DNA of 64,000 nt from Solirubrobacteraceae bacterium. GTDB lineage: Bacteria > Actinomycetota > Thermoleophilia > Solirubrobacterales > Solirubrobacteraceae. A program made the translations under genes and the position numbers. Of the stretch, positions 37,214 through 45,736 are shown one piece after another; the first letter of the stretch is position 1, and every line of letters starts with the position of its first letter. Under the pieces are notes generated by a model. The model searched no databases. It saw only the letters and a program-made list of their open reading frames with translations, and was not told the DNA's origin. The stretch covers positions 1-64,000 of the forward strand of contig JADGPP010000004.1 of NCBI GenBank assembly GCA_017882375.1, given 5' to 3'.

Positions 37214-37306
37214 ACACATCCAGAGGGGTGAAGGGACTGGCCCTATGAAACCCCGGCAACCACCGTCACGTCACAGCGGGAAGGTGCCAATTCCAGAGAG
37301 ATGTGT
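37214..37306 (+). promoter_or_regulatory. SAM-I (S-box) riboswitch aptamer upstream of threonine synthase
   Basis: The core CAGAGGGGTGAAGGGACTGG then CCCTATGAAACCCCGGCAACC is the S-box consensus. P1 is ACACATC (37214-37220) with GATGTGT (37300-37306). P2 is formed by GGGGT/ACCCC, P3 by CCGTCACG...CAGCGG, and P4 is around GGTGCCAATTCC. It would bind S-adenosylmethionine. Finding it ahead of threonine synthase and a sulfur carrier, rather than a classic methionine gene, is unusual. Confidence 0.88.
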
Positions 37307-37312
37307 GGCGAG

Positions 37313-37362
37313 CCTTCGCGCTCTTCGCACAAGTGACACAGCGAAGACAAGAGCGAAGGGAG
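37313..37362 (+). promoter_or_regulatory. Expression platform hiding the thrC ribosome-binding site
   Basis: CCTTCGCGCTCTTCGC (37313-37328) can pair with GCGAAGACAAGAGCGAAGG (37341-37359), which includes the GAAGGGAG ribosome-binding site of thrC. No U-tract follows, so SAM binding most likely represses translation and not transcription. Confidence 0.55.
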
Positions 37363-37366
37363 CCCA

Positions 37367-38629
37367 ATGGCTGTCAGTCATCTTCAGTGCAAGGAGTGCA
37401 AGGCGCAGTACCCGCTGGAGGCCGTATACGTGTGCGAGACGTGCTTCGGCCCGCTTGAGGTCGTCTACGACCACAGCCGTACCAGCGGCGACGTCGGCGA
37501 GCTGCGCCGGCGCATCCAGGGCGGGCCGCAGAACATCTGGCGCTACGCCGATTTCCTGCCGCTCGCGGGCGGCCCTCCCGGGCCGTCGGGACGGCTGGCC
37601 TCGCGCGTCGGCCTGCCGGCCGGCTGCACGCCGCTGATCCGCGCCGACCGCCTGGCCGAGCGCCTGGGCCTGCGCGAGGTGTGGGTCAAGAACGACGCGG
37701 CCAACCCGACGCACTCGTTCAAGGACCGCGTCGTATCGGTCGCCGTCACGCGCGCTCGTGAGCTGGGCTTTGAGACAATCGCCTGCGCCTCCACGGGCAA
37801 CCTCGCAAACTCGGTGGCGGCCCACGGCGCGGCGCTCGGGCTGGACTCCTACGTCTTCATTCCCTCGAACCTTGAGGAGCAGAAGATCCTCGCGACGGGC
37901 GTCTACGGAGCCAAGGTCGTCGCCGTGGAGGGCAACTACGACGACGTCAACCGTCTGTGCACGGAGCTGTGCGCCGAACGCGACTGGGCGTTCGTGAACA
38001 TCAACCTGCGCCCGTACTACGCCGAGGGATCCAAGACGCTCGCCTTCGAGATCGCCGAGCAGCTGGGCTGGGAGCTGCCCGATCGTTGCGTCGTTCCGGT
38101 CGCCTCGGGCTCGCTGTTCACGAAGATCGCCCGCGGCTTTGAGGAATGGCGCGAGCTGGGCTTGCTCGAGGGCGAGCTGCCGAGCATGAACGGCGCCCAG
38201 GCCCAGGGCTGCTCACCGGTGGCCAGCGCCTTCGCCGACGGCCAGGACGTCTGCCGGCCGGTCAAGCCGGACACGATCGCCAAGTCGCTGGCGATCGGCA
38301 ACCCGGCCGACGGTCCCTACGCGCTGGACCTCGCCCGACGCACGGGCGGCGGCGTGGACGCGGTCACAGACGACGAGATCCGTGCGGGCATCAAGCTGCT
38401 GGCCGAGACGACCGGGGTCTTCACCGAGACCGCCGGCGGCGTCACGACCGCCGTGCTGGCAAAGCTCGCGGCGCGCGGGGATATCGACCCCGACGAGCGC
38501 GTCGTGCTGGTGATCACCGGCGAGGGCCTGAAGACGCTGGACGCCGTGCGCGGGACATTTGAGACGCACACGATCGCGCCCACGGTCGACGCGTTTGAGG
38601 CCGGGGTGCCGCAAACGGTCTCGGTCTGA
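37367..38629 (+). CDS. thrC: Threonine synthase-family PLP enzyme with N-terminal zinc ribbon
   Basis: This is a 420-aa fold-type II PLP enzyme. The N-terminus has a zinc-ribbon-like motif (LQCKECKAQYP and YVCETCFGPLEVVYD), as in actinobacterial and archaeal ThrC. The PLP lysine is in KNDAANPTHSFKDRVVSVAV, the phosphate-binding loop is ACASTGNLANSVAAHGAALG, and the C-terminus has VFTETAGGVTTAVLAKLAA. The expected reaction is O-phosphohomoserine to threonine. It has its own promoter and a SAM riboswitch, and shares one base with the downstream cysO (TGATG). That context leaves open a role in sulfur amino-acid synthesis. Confidence 0.88.
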   Translation: MAVSHLQCKECKAQYPLEAVYVCETCFGPLEVVYDHSRTSGDVGELRRRIQGGPQNIWRYADFLPLAGGPPGPSGRLASRVGLPAGCTPLIRADRLAERLGLREVWVKNDAANPTHSFKDRVVSVAVTRARELGFETIACASTGNLANSVAAHGAALGLDSYVFIPSNLEEQKILATGVYGAKVVAVEGNYDDVNRLCTELCAERDWAFVNINLRPYYAEGSKTLAFEIAEQLGWELPDRCVVPVASGSLFTKIARGFEEWRELGLLEGELPSMNGAQAQGCSPVASAFADGQDVCRPVKPDTIAKSLAIGNPADGPYALDLARRTGGGVDAVTDDEIRAGIKLLAETTGVFTETAGGVTTAVLAKLAARGDIDPDERVVLVITGEGLKTLDAVRGTFETHTIAPTVDAFEAGVPQTVSV

Positions 38630-38904
38630 TGTCGGTGCTCGTGAAGATCCCGACGCAGCTGCGTGCCGCGGCGGGCGGCGAGGCCGAGACCCAGGTCGAC
38701 GGCGCGACCGTGCAGGAGGTGCTCGACGGGCTGTTCGAGCGCCACGACGAGCTGCGCGCGCGCCTGTACGACGACAAGGGCGGCCTGCGGCGCTTTGTCA
38801 ACGTGTACGTCGCCGGCGAAGACATTCGCTTCCTCGACGGGCTTGCCACGCCGGTCAAGGACGGATCGGAGCTGACGATCCTTCCCGCCGTAGCCGGCGG
38901 CTAG
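38629..38904 (+). CDS. cysO: MoaD/ThiS-family sulfur carrier, CysO-like
   Basis: This is a 91-aa beta-grasp protein ending in the di-glycine AVAGG that is needed for thiocarboxylation. The segment RRFVNVYVAGEDIRFLDGLATPVKDGSELTILPAVAGG closely follows mycobacterial CysO, the sulfur donor of the CysM cysteine synthase, more than MoaD or ThiS. It is co-translated with thrC under a SAM riboswitch. No activating enzyme (MoeB/ThiF type) or JAMM protease is nearby in this window. The partner synthase is thus not certain: it may be a distant CysM, or the adjacent PLP enzyme itself. Confidence 0.85.
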   Translation: MSVLVKIPTQLRAAAGGEAETQVDGATVQEVLDGLFERHDELRARLYDDKGGLRRFVNVYVAGEDIRFLDGLATPVKDGSELTILPAVAGG

Positions 38905-38910
38905 GGCGGC

Positions 38911-39135
38911 CTACTTCGCAGCGGCGGCGGCGTGGTGCGCTGGGCCCTTGGCTGACGCACTCGCGGGCGTGGAGCCGCTGATGCCGACCGTGGAGACGAG
39001 GCCGGCGGCGCACATCGCGGCGATTGTGAGCGCGCGCATGCGCTTGGGCATCAGCCAGCCGAAGTGGTGGCTCTGCAGCCAGGTTCTGAAGCCTGTGGCG
39101 GCCGAGGCCGCGACGATCGCGCATCCAGCACACAT
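38911..39135 (-). CDS. Small membrane or secreted protein beside ctaG
   Basis: This is a 74-aa protein starting MCAGCAIVAASAATG. It has a second hydrophobic stretch RALTIAAMCAAGLVSTVGISGSTP and an Ala/His tail. Minus-strand TAGGCT (39147-39142) puts +1 exactly on ATG 39135, which supports the gene and this start. The N-terminal CAGC pair and its closeness to the cytochrome oxidase assembly gene suggest a link to respiration or copper; this is inference. Confidence 0.6.
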   Translation of the reverse strand: MCAGCAIVAASAATGFRTWLQSHHFGWLMPKRMRALTIAAMCAAGLVSTVGISGSTPASASAKGPAHHAAAAAK

Positions 39136-39156
39136 GCGCAAAGCCTAGCGCTGAGC

Positions 39157-40065
39157 TCAGGTGCGCTCGGCAGTGCCGGCGCGCCCCTCCAGGCGCTGGC
39201 GCAGCTCGGGGCCGCGCCCGGCGGCGACGGCGCGTGCGGCGCGCGCCTCGGTGAGCTCCAGGCCTTGGGATTGGGCGTAGTCGAGCAGGTTCTGGCGCTC
39301 CTCGCTCTCGCGCGCGGCGCGCAGGAACAGCCAGCAGAACAGGCCGAGCGTGAGAAAGGACTCCTCGACCATCATGATCGCCCCGGCGATGTTCTGGTCG
39401 GCCAGCGGCGAGATGTGGTGGACCGCGTCGCCGCGGCTGTAGAAGGGGTAGAAGACGGTTCCCGACCAGAGGAAGATGTTGCCGAGCACGGTGCCGGCGA
39501 GACGCACGGCGACGATGTAGAACAGACGCCCGAGGTTGCCGAACCAGCCCGGCGTGGGCAGCGGCCCGACCAGGCACATCCACATGTTGATGCCGAAGCC
39601 GAGGAACATCGCGTGCTCGAGCGCGTGCACGCCGGTATGGCGCAGCGCGGCCTGGTAGAGCACGGGGATGTGCCAGACGTATAGGTCGATTGTCCACAGC
39701 GGGAAGGCGATCGCCGGGTGCGAAAGCGCGCGCAGGCGGTCGAACAGCTTGATCCGCAGGATCGGCCCGATCACCGGGCCGGTGAGGCCGAGCACGATCA
39801 GCAGCGCGGCGATGTCGCCGACCAGCAGGTGCTCGACCATGTGCATGTACAGCAGCTCCTGGCTGGCCGAGTCCAGCGCGGTCAGCGCGGTGGCGATCAC
39901 GACGAAGCCCGCGTAGAAGCAGGCCTGGCGCCAGCCGGGGACCGGGTGCTTGCTGCCAGCAAGCGCCTGCACGCGACGCGCGTAGAGCAGCGCCAGCAGA
40001 GCCAGCGGCCCGAGCTGCAGCGCGGCCTCGAGAACGGTTGAGACGGCGAGCGGGAGCGCGTGCAT
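39157..40065 (-). CDS. ctaG: Cytochrome c oxidase assembly protein, CtaG family
   Basis: This is a 302-aa protein with about seven membrane helices of the CtaG/caa3-type family, linked to copper delivery to cytochrome c oxidase. Conserved histidine motifs lie in LLYMHMVEHLLVGDIAALL, LDLYVWHIPVLYQAALRH (Asp/His rich) and HALEHAMFLGFGINMW. The C-terminal about 60 residues are soluble. TACCCT on the minus strand (40080-40075) predicts a 3-base leader before ATG 40065. It stands alone apart from the small protein downstream. Confidence 0.88.
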   Translation of the reverse strand: MHALPLAVSTVLEAALQLGPLALLALLYARRVQALAGSKHPVPGWRQACFYAGFVVIATALTALDSASQELLYMHMVEHLLVGDIAALLIVLGLTGPVIGPILRIKLFDRLRALSHPAIAFPLWTIDLYVWHIPVLYQAALRHTGVHALEHAMFLGFGINMWMCLVGPLPTPGWFGNLGRLFYIVAVRLAGTVLGNIFLWSGTVFYPFYSRGDAVHHISPLADQNIAGAIMMVEESFLTLGLFCWLFLRAARESEERQNLLDYAQSQGLELTEARAARAVAAGRGPELRQRLEGRAGTAERT

Positions 40066-40180
40066 GCAGGCTGCAGGGTACGCCAGCGTGGGTGCCGGCG
40101 GTGGCAGGCCGAGCGCTGCGCTTAAGCGTTTCTTCGGAGGTCTTCAGGAACACGTGAGTAGCATGGGGTTGACTACGTCT

Positions 40181-40588
40181 ATGAGTACGCAAACACCCAG
40201 TCGCTCCGCGACCGCCGAAGGCCACACCGAGCGCGTCGACGCGATCGCCTGTCTGGACGAGAGCGTTCGCCAGAAGGCGATAACCGAGCGTCCCAGCGGC
40301 CCCGGTCGTTTCCTTGAGGTCCAGGGCACGGGTGAGGCGCTGCTGATCCCGCTGGGCACCGGCGTGATGCACATCGGGCGTGGCCTGTCGGCCGACCTGC
40401 ACCTCGATGAGAAGTCGGTCTCGCGGCGCCACGCGATGCTCGTGCCGCGACCGACGGGGGCGCGCCTGCTCGACGACCGCAGCTCAAACGGCACGTTCGT
40501 CAACGGCCGGCGCATCGTCCAGGCCGACCTGCACAACGGCGACGTCGTCGTGCTCGGCCGCGTCGTGCTGCGCTACCTGGAGATCTGA
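40181..40588 (+). CDS. FHA-domain protein
   Basis: This is a protein of 135 aa (141 aa if it starts at ATG 40163). Residues about 45-130 are a complete FHA domain: HIGRGLSADLHLDEKSVSRRHAMLVPRPTGARLLDDRSSNGTFVNGRRI, with the GR, SxxH and NG residues that read phosphothreonine. The N-terminus is polar and includes several Thr and Ser that could be phosphorylated by a Ser/Thr kinase. No kinase is encoded nearby. The upstream ORF-track start at 40064 overlaps ctaG and is not used. The start is uncertain. Confidence 0.8.
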   Translation: MSTQTPSRSATAEGHTERVDAIACLDESVRQKAITERPSGPGRFLEVQGTGEALLIPLGTGVMHIGRGLSADLHLDEKSVSRRHAMLVPRPTGARLLDDRSSNGTFVNGRRIVQADLHNGDVVVLGRVVLRYLEI

Positions 40589-40680
40589 GCCGCGGCGCCG
40601 GGCGAAGGCCCGGGCGCGAACGCCGTGACCGGGTGCTCAGCTCCGGGCGCCTGGCGGTAACCGAACAGCTGATCTGAGCC

Positions 40681-40686
40681 TATACT
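40681..40686 (+). promoter_or_regulatory. -10 element TATACT of the amino-acid ABC operon
   Basis: TATACT is 45 bases upstream of the substrate-binding protein ATG, leaving room for a leader with a ribosome-binding site (GGGAG). The -35 (TAACCG at 40658) is weak. Confidence 0.5.
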
Positions 40687-40730
40687 GCGCGCTCGGCCGT
40701 CCGGTCACGTTCAACGAGCAGGGAGTTCAG

Positions 40731-41633
40731 ATGAGAAAGTTGGTCGTCGCACTGGCCGCGCCCGTTTTGGTCATCGTCGCGCTGACCGGGTGCGGCAGCA
40801 GCAGTTCCACCAGCAGCTCCGCGACGACCGGCTCGACCTCGACGACGCCTGCCGTCAACGCCTCGATCGCCAGGCAGGTGCCCGCGGCGATCAAATCGAA
40901 GGGGACTCTGTCGGTAGCCACCGAAGCGCAGTACGCCCCCGACGAGTTCGTCGCGCCCGACGGCCACACCGTCATCGGCATGGACGCGGACCTGATGCAC
41001 GCCGTCGGCGCCGTGATGGGGCTGAAGGCGAACCTGATCAACGCCGACTTCGAAACGATCATCCCGGGGCTCGCGGCCGGCAGGTACGACGTCGGCGCCT
41101 CGTCGTTCACCGACACCAAGGAACGCGAGAAGACGGTCGACTTCGTCGACTACTACACCGCGGGGATCTCCTTCTACGCCAAGTCCTCGGCCAACCCCGG
41201 GGTCAGCACCGTCGCTGATCTCTGCGGCAAGACCGTGTCGGTCGAGAAGGGCACCGTCGAGCAGGAAGAAGCGACCAAGCAGTCGGGCAAGTGCACCAAA
41301 GCAGGCAAGCAGGCGGTCAACGTGCTCGCGTTCCCCGGCCAGAACGCCGTCAACCTGGCGGTCGCCAGCGGGCGCGCGCAGCTCGGAATGGCCGACTCGA
41401 CGGTCGCCGACTACCAGGTCAAACAGTCCGGTGGCCAGTTCAAGCTGATCGGCAAGACCTATGAAGACGCCCCGTATGGGTTCGCGATCCCCAAGAAGAG
41501 CGGCATGACGGCGCCGATCCAGGCCGCGCTGAAGCAGCTCATCGCCGACGGCACGTACACGAAGATCATCACGAAATGGGGTCTTCAGTCGGGCGCGATC
41601 TCTTCGCCGAGCATCAACGGCGCAACCGGCTGA
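40731..41633 (+). CDS. ABC transporter substrate-binding lipoprotein, polar amino acid type
   Basis: This is a 300-aa extracellular family 3 solute-binding protein. It has a lipoprotein signal with lipobox LTGC (Cys about 23) followed by a Ser/Thr linker, then the bilobed fold: GTLSVATEAQYAPDEFVAPDGHTVIGMDADLMHAVGAVMG, NADFETIIPGLAAGRYDVGASSFTDTKEREKTVDFVDYY, and the C-terminal lobe YEDAPYGFAIPKKSG. It should bind an amino acid outside the cell for the permease and ATPase encoded next. A GGGAG ribosome-binding site precedes ATG 40731. Confidence 0.93.
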   Translation: MRKLVVALAAPVLVIVALTGCGSSSSTSSSATTGSTSTTPAVNASIARQVPAAIKSKGTLSVATEAQYAPDEFVAPDGHTVIGMDADLMHAVGAVMGLKANLINADFETIIPGLAAGRYDVGASSFTDTKEREKTVDFVDYYTAGISFYAKSSANPGVSTVADLCGKTVSVEKGTVEQEEATKQSGKCTKAGKQAVNVLAFPGQNAVNLAVASGRAQLGMADSTVADYQVKQSGGQFKLIGKTYEDAPYGFAIPKKSGMTAPIQAALKQLIADGTYTKIITKWGLQSGAISSPSINGATG

Positions 41634-41655
41634 GCAAGTGATCGAGTAGCAGCGG

Positions 41656-42588
41656 GTGTCCTCGGGTGAGGCGATTCCCGAACAGGCCGGGCGGCCCGAG
41701 GACATAACGGCCGTCCCGGTCCGTCGCCCGGGGCGCTGGGTGCTGGCCGCGATCGTGCTCGTAGTGGCCGTCGCGATCGTCCGATCGGTCGTGACGAACC
41801 CGAACTTCCAGTGGGGCGTCGTCGGCGAATACCTGTTCGACGGGCGCATTCTGCACGGCCTGCGCGTGACGATCGAGCTGACGGTGATCGCGATGGGGAT
41901 CGGCATCCTGCTGGGCGTGCTGCTGGCGATCATGCGCCTGTCGCCCAACTGGCTCGTGTCCTCGGCCAGCTCGTTCTACATCTGGTTCTTCCGCGGCACA
42001 CCGGTGCTCGTGCAGCTGCTGTTCTGGTACAACATCGCGGCTCTGTACCCGAAGATCGGGCTGGGCATCCCGTTCGGGCCGGCCTTCATCCACGCCGACG
42101 CGAACACGCTGATCACACCGTTCGCCGCGGCGATCCTCGGGCTGGGGCTCAACGAGGGCGCCTACATGGCGGAGATCGTGCGCGCGGGGATCATCTCGGT
42201 CGATCCGGGCCAGGCCGACGCCGCGCAGTCGCTGGGCATGACGCGCCTGCAGACGATGCGCCGGATCGTGCTGCCCCAGGCGATGCGCGTGATCATCCCG
42301 CCGACGGGCAACGAGACGATCTCGATGCTCAAGACGTCCTCGCTGGCGAGTGTGATCGTGGTGACCGAGCTGCTCTACGCCTCACAGCTGATCTACTCGG
42401 TGAACTTCAAGACGATTCCGCTGCTGATCGCCGCGAGCTTCTGGTACATCGTCTGCACGAGCGTGCTGTACGTCGGGCAGTACTACCTCGAGCGCTACTA
42501 CGGCCGCGGCGCGCGCGATCGTGGCGCGACACCGCTTCAGCGCATCCGCGCAGGGCTGCTGTCCGTCCGCCACCAGCCCTCGCAATGA
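41656..42588 (+). CDS. Amino-acid ABC transporter permease
   Basis: This is a 310-aa HisM/GlnP-type permease. After a cytosolic N-terminus of about 30 residues, a first helix ([19 protein letters not shown]) precedes the conserved core that begins with [26 protein letters not shown] and [17 protein letters not shown]. The EAA loop that docks the ATPase is [39 protein letters not shown]. The start is GTG 41656, 22 bases after the previous stop. Its stop overlaps the ATPase start (ATGA). The exact amino acid is unknown. Confidence 0.92.
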   Translation: MSSGEAIPEQAGRPEDITAVPVRRPGRWVLAAIVLVVAVAIVRSVVTNPNFQWGVVGEYLFDGRILHGLRVTIELTVIAMGIGILLGVLLAIMRLSPNWLVSSASSFYIWFFRGTPVLVQLLFWYNIAALYPKIGLGIPFGPAFIHADANTLITPFAAAILGLGLNEGAYMAEIVRAGIISVDPGQADAAQSLGMTRLQTMRRIVLPQAMRVIIPPTGNETISMLKTSSLASVIVVTELLYASQLIYSVNFKTIPLLIAASFWYIVCTSVLYVGQYYLERYYGRGARDRGATPLQRIRAGLLSVRHQPSQ

Positions 42589-43349
42589 CGCCGCCGATGG
42601 TCAAGGCCGAGGCCGTGCACAAGCGCTTCGGGCGCCTGGAAGTGCTCAAGGGTGTCTCGCTGGAGGTGGCGGCGGGGGAGGTGATGTGCCTGCTGGGGCC
42701 ATCGGGCTCGGGCAAGTCGACGCTGTTGCGCTGCATCAACCACCTGGAGAAGATCAACTCCGGGCGCCTATCGGTCGACGGCGAGCTCGTCGGCTATCGC
42801 CAGGTCGGCGAGAAGCTGCACGAGCTGCGCGAAGGCGAAGTCGCGCGCAAGCGCTCGCAGATCGGCATGGTCTTTCAGCACTTCAACCTGTTCCCGCACA
42901 TGACCGCGCTGGACAACGTCACCTGTGCGCCGATGCGCGTCAAGAACGAGTCCCGCGACGGGGCTGAGGCGCGCGCGCGAGAGCTGCTGGACCAGGTCGG
43001 CCTCGGCGACAAGGTCGACGCCTACCCCTCACAGCTCTCCGGCGGCCAGCAGCAGCGCGTGGCGATCGCCCGCGCACTGGCGATGGAGCCGAAGCTGATG
43101 CTCTTCGACGAGCCCACCTCGGCGCTTGACCCCGAGCTGGTCGGCGACGTGCTGGCGGCGATGCAGCAGCTGGCGCGCGACGGCATGACGATGATCGTGG
43201 TCACGCACGAGATGGGCTTTGCCCGCGAAGTAGCCGACACAGTCGTGTTCATGGACGCCGGCGTCGTCGTCGAGTCGGGCAAGCCGGCGGACGTGCTGAG
43301 CGATCCCCGACACGAGCGCACGCGCGCATTCCTCTCGAAGGTGCTCTAG
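42585..43349 (+). CDS. Amino-acid ABC transporter ATP-binding protein
   Basis: This is a 254-aa GlnQ/HisP-type ATPase. Walker A is [20 protein letters not shown], the Q-loop is [19 protein letters not shown], the signature is [35 protein letters not shown] with Walker B, and the switch His is in [17 protein letters not shown] 42585 overlaps the permease stop; the ORF-track start at 41811 is a frame extension through the permease. It completes the importer. Confidence 0.95.
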   Translation: MTPPMVKAEAVHKRFGRLEVLKGVSLEVAAGEVMCLLGPSGSGKSTLLRCINHLEKINSGRLSVDGELVGYRQVGEKLHELREGEVARKRSQIGMVFQHFNLFPHMTALDNVTCAPMRVKNESRDGAEARARELLDQVGLGDKVDAYPSQLSGGQQQRVAIARALAMEPKLMLFDEPTSALDPELVGDVLAAMQQLARDGMTMIVVTHEMGFAREVADTVVFMDAGVVVESGKPADVLSDPRHERTRAFLSKVL

Positions 43350-43370
43350 CTCGTCGCCGGCACAGGCGAG

Positions 43371-43880
43371 TCAGCTGCTCTGAGCCGCCGCGAGCTCCTT
43401 GCTCATCAGCGCTACCGTCTTGACCGATCCGTGCGCCAGCCGGCCGACCTCGTGGTAGCCGCGCGCGGCGTGAAACGCCAGCGAGGCGTCGTTGCGCGGC
43501 TCGATGTTGACGTCGCAGACCATCCGCTGCAACGGCGCGGCCACCGTCTCCATCGCGTCGTACAGCCGGGCACCGATGCCCTGGCGCCGGGCATCTGCGG
43601 CGACGGCGATCCTGTCTAGGTAGAGGAAGCGCTCGTAGTGCTCGCCGAACCGAGTGTAGTTGGCGCTGTCGTAGTCGGTCCCCGAGGCGACGGCGATCGC
43701 GAAGGCGACCACCTCGCCGTCGCTGTCGGCGACGAGGCAGCGGTGCGCGAGCGCGAGGATAAAGCGCAGGCGCTGCTCGTCCAGCGGGCTGAGCTCCGCC
43801 ACAGAGGCGGCGTTGAGCTCCAGCAACCGCGGCCAATCCTCCTGCGTGGCGTCGCGCAACTGCATCGACGGGCCGGCCAT
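43371..43880 (-). CDS. GNAT-family N-acetyltransferase
   Basis: This is a 169-aa protein of the GNAT fold. MQLRDATQEDWPRLLELN begins the domain; the acetyl-CoA loop is YLDRIAVAADARRQGIGARLYDAM, and the C-terminal NDASLAFHAARGYHEVGRL is a typical motif B. ATG 43880 has AAGGGAG upstream, so it is chosen over 43895. The substrate amine is unknown. It converges with the ABC operon. Confidence 0.87.
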   Translation of the reverse strand: MAGPSMQLRDATQEDWPRLLELNAASVAELSPLDEQRLRFILALAHRCLVADSDGEVVAFAIAVASGTDYDSANYTRFGEHYERFLYLDRIAVAADARRQGIGARLYDAMETVAAPLQRMVCDVNIEPRNDASLAFHAARGYHEVGRLAHGSVKTVALMSKELAAAQSS

Positions 43881-43964
43881 CGTGCTCCCTTCCAACGGGG
43901 TTCGGGTGCGCCCACCATATGCCCGGCGATGGGGGAGGGGGGCCTGGGCGGGAACGACTGAGGC

Positions 43965-45116
43965 CTAGTGCTGGATCGGCGCGCCGAGCAGGCCGGCCAC
44001 CGCGCCGATCGTACCGGCGCCGAGCAGCGTCAGGACGACGCCACGGCGCAGCAGCAGCAACGCGATCGCAGCTGCGGCGAGCACCACGTACTGCCAGCTC
44101 TCGCCAAGGGCGCCGGTGAGCGGGATCGCCGAGCCGATGATCGCCCCGGCTGCCGCCGGCGCTGCCCCGGCGAGGAAGGCGACTACACGCTGATTCACGA
44201 GCAGCCGCTCGAAGCGGTTGGCGCCGAGAAGGATGAACGAGAACGAGGGAGCGAACGCCACGAGCGAGGCCAAGAGCGCCGCCGGGACGCCGCCGGCCGC
44301 GTACCCGACGGCCGTGACGGTGTGGGTGACCGGGCCCGGGGTGACCTGGCCGAGCGCGACGGCGTTGAGAAACTGCCCGTGAGTCATCCAGTGATACGTG
44401 CTCACGGCGTCCGTCTGCATCAGCGGGACGATCACGAAGCCGCCGCCGAAGGCCAGCGCTCCGACCTTCAGGGAGGTCCAGACCAGCGCGCCGGTCCCGC
44501 CGGGATCGGCCACGGCGGCGAGCAGCGGCCAGCTGTGCAGGCCCGCGATGTCTCGCGCCAAGCCGCGCCATGCCAGCTCGATCGCGCCGCAGGCCAGCAG
44601 TACGAGCACGAGCCAGGAGCCGGCCGTCGCAGCGGCGAGAGCGCCAACGAGGGCGTACGCCGAGATGCGCATTCGAGCGTCGCTGCTCCTTCGCCAGAGC
44701 GGCAGCGCCACGCCGAGCCCGGCGCCGATCGCCACCGGCGCGACGGCCGCGCCGGCGCCCATGCCGGCGCCGCGTATCCACGCCGGCGGCGAGTTGGCGA
44801 GGAACAGCGCGGAGAGCGCGAGGATCAACACGAGGCCGGGGAGGACGAAGCCGAGGCCGCCGACGACCGCGCCCTTGGTTCCGCGCAGCCGCCAGGCGAG
44901 GTAGATCGCAAGCTGCGTCGAGGCCGGCCCGGGCAGCAGGTTGGTCGCCGCGATCGCCCGCTCGAACTGCTCGTCGCTCAGCCAGCCCTGCTCTGTCACG
45001 CAAAGCTGGCGAAACAGCGCGATGTGCGCGGGCGGTCCGCCGAACCCGATACAGCCGATCCGGCCCCACTCGCGAGCGATCTCGGCGAGTGGACGCTGCG
45101 AGGGCGTCGAGCTCAT
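43965..45116 (-). CDS. chrA: Chromate efflux transporter ChrA
   Basis: This is a 383-aa protein with two homologous CHR halves, about 10-12 membrane helices in total. The N-terminal half has EWGRIGCIGFGGPPAHIALFRQLCV and FERAIAATNLLPGPASTQLAIYLAWRLRG. The C-terminal half repeats the pattern: GALAFGGGFVIVPLMQTDAVSTYHWMTHGQFLNAVALGQVTPGPVTHTVTAVGYAAGG. Members export chromate, often with sulfate metabolism. It is divergent from the small ABM-like gene with a 26-bp palindrome between them. Confidence 0.92.
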   Translation of the reverse strand: MSSTPSQRPLAEIAREWGRIGCIGFGGPPAHIALFRQLCVTEQGWLSDEQFERAIAATNLLPGPASTQLAIYLAWRLRGTKGAVVGGLGFVLPGLVLILALSALFLANSPPAWIRGAGMGAGAAVAPVAIGAGLGVALPLWRRSSDARMRISAYALVGALAAATAGSWLVLVLLACGAIELAWRGLARDIAGLHSWPLLAAVADPGGTGALVWTSLKVGALAFGGGFVIVPLMQTDAVSTYHWMTHGQFLNAVALGQVTPGPVTHTVTAVGYAAGGVPAALLASLVAFAPSFSFILLGANRFERLLVNQRVVAFLAGAAPAAAGAIIGSAIPLTGALGESWQYVVLAAAAIALLLLRRGVVLTLLGAGTIGAVAGLLGAPIQH

Positions 45117-45166
45117 CGCGGCAGCGTAGTCGTCAATCGCACAGGGCCTGGCTGGGACTGAGGATT

Positions 45167-45192
45167 GCGAGCGCGATCGCGATCGCGCTCGC
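45167..45192. promoter_or_regulatory. 26-bp perfect palindrome between chrA and the ABM-like gene
   Basis: GCGAGCGCGATCGCGATC then GCGCTCGC is exactly self-complementary. It lies in the divergent promoter region, 43 bases before the ABM-like ATG and 51 bases from the chrA start. It could be an operator for a dimeric regulator or a cruciform-prone GATCGC repeat. Confidence 0.5.
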
Positions 45193-45234
45193 GTCAGGTA
45201 GGTTCAACTCACCCAAGAACGAGAGGAGCAACTC

Positions 45235-45516
45235 ATGGCATACCTGATCACGCACTTCTGGCCGGGGGCTACCGAGGACCAGTACAACGCGACCGTCGCT
45301 GTGGTGCACCCCCCTGGAGGTCTGCCCGAGGGCCAGGTCTACCACGCAGCCGGTCCGACCGACGGCGGCATCCTGATCACAGCCGTCTGGGACTCCAAGG
45401 AGCAGGCCGAGAGCTTCGTTCACGACAAGCTGATCGCGAGCATGCCGATCGCGGGGGGCTTTGAGGGTCAGCCCGAAGAGCGCAGCGCCGAGATCGCGAA
45501 TCTCCTGACGGCGTAA
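45235..45516 (+). CDS. Small dimeric alpha-beta barrel (ABM-like) protein
   Basis: This is a 93-aa protein, MAYLITHFWPGATEDQYNATVAVVHPPGGLPEGQVYHAAGPTDGGILITAVWDSKEQAESFVHD, which has the beta-alpha-beta pattern of the antibiotic-biosynthesis-monooxygenase/ferredoxin-like barrel family. Such proteins are small oxygenases or ligand binders; the reaction here is unknown. GAGAGGAG precedes ATG 45235 as a strong ribosome-binding site. It is the last gene before the tRNA-Arg island. Confidence 0.72.
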   Translation: MAYLITHFWPGATEDQYNATVAVVHPPGGLPEGQVYHAAGPTDGGILITAVWDSKEQAESFVHDKLIASMPIAGGFEGQPEERSAEIANLLTA

Positions 45517-45538
45517 GCGGCGCGTACGGCCGAGCTGG

Positions 45539-45736
45539 GTGGTCGTTCTCTTGTTCCTCAACCTCTCTGCGCGCGCCACTCCTCGACGCCGACGCCGAGG
45601 AGTGGCTGGGACCGGCCGTCGCGCGCGCGGGACTACGCCCGGAAGAAGTCGTGGTCGAGGTCACCGAGCGCTTCGGCGGGCGTGCGGCGGCGGTTCTCAA
45701 GCGCTTGAAGCGGAGCGACCGACTGAAGACTCATGT
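45539..45736 (+). pseudogene. Fragment of an EAL-domain (c-di-GMP phosphodiesterase) gene, frameshifted and cut at the att repeat
   Basis: In one frame VVLLFLNLSAR, and after a one-base shift LLDADAEEWLGPAVARAGLRPEEVVVEVTERFGGRAAAVLKRLK, together follow the EAL-domain pattern LFVNLSP...LLD...EWL...AGL-PE-LVLEITE. The fragment lacks the catalytic EAL motif region upstream and is interrupted downstream exactly where the first tRNA-Arg repeat begins (45737). It looks like a gene broken by integration. The call rests on pattern matching by eye. Confidence 0.55.

Noticed and set aside
40064-40180. N-terminal extension of the FHA protein
   Set aside because: The extended start overlaps the ctaG start region and has no ribosome-binding site or promoter; the FHA domain lies well downstream.
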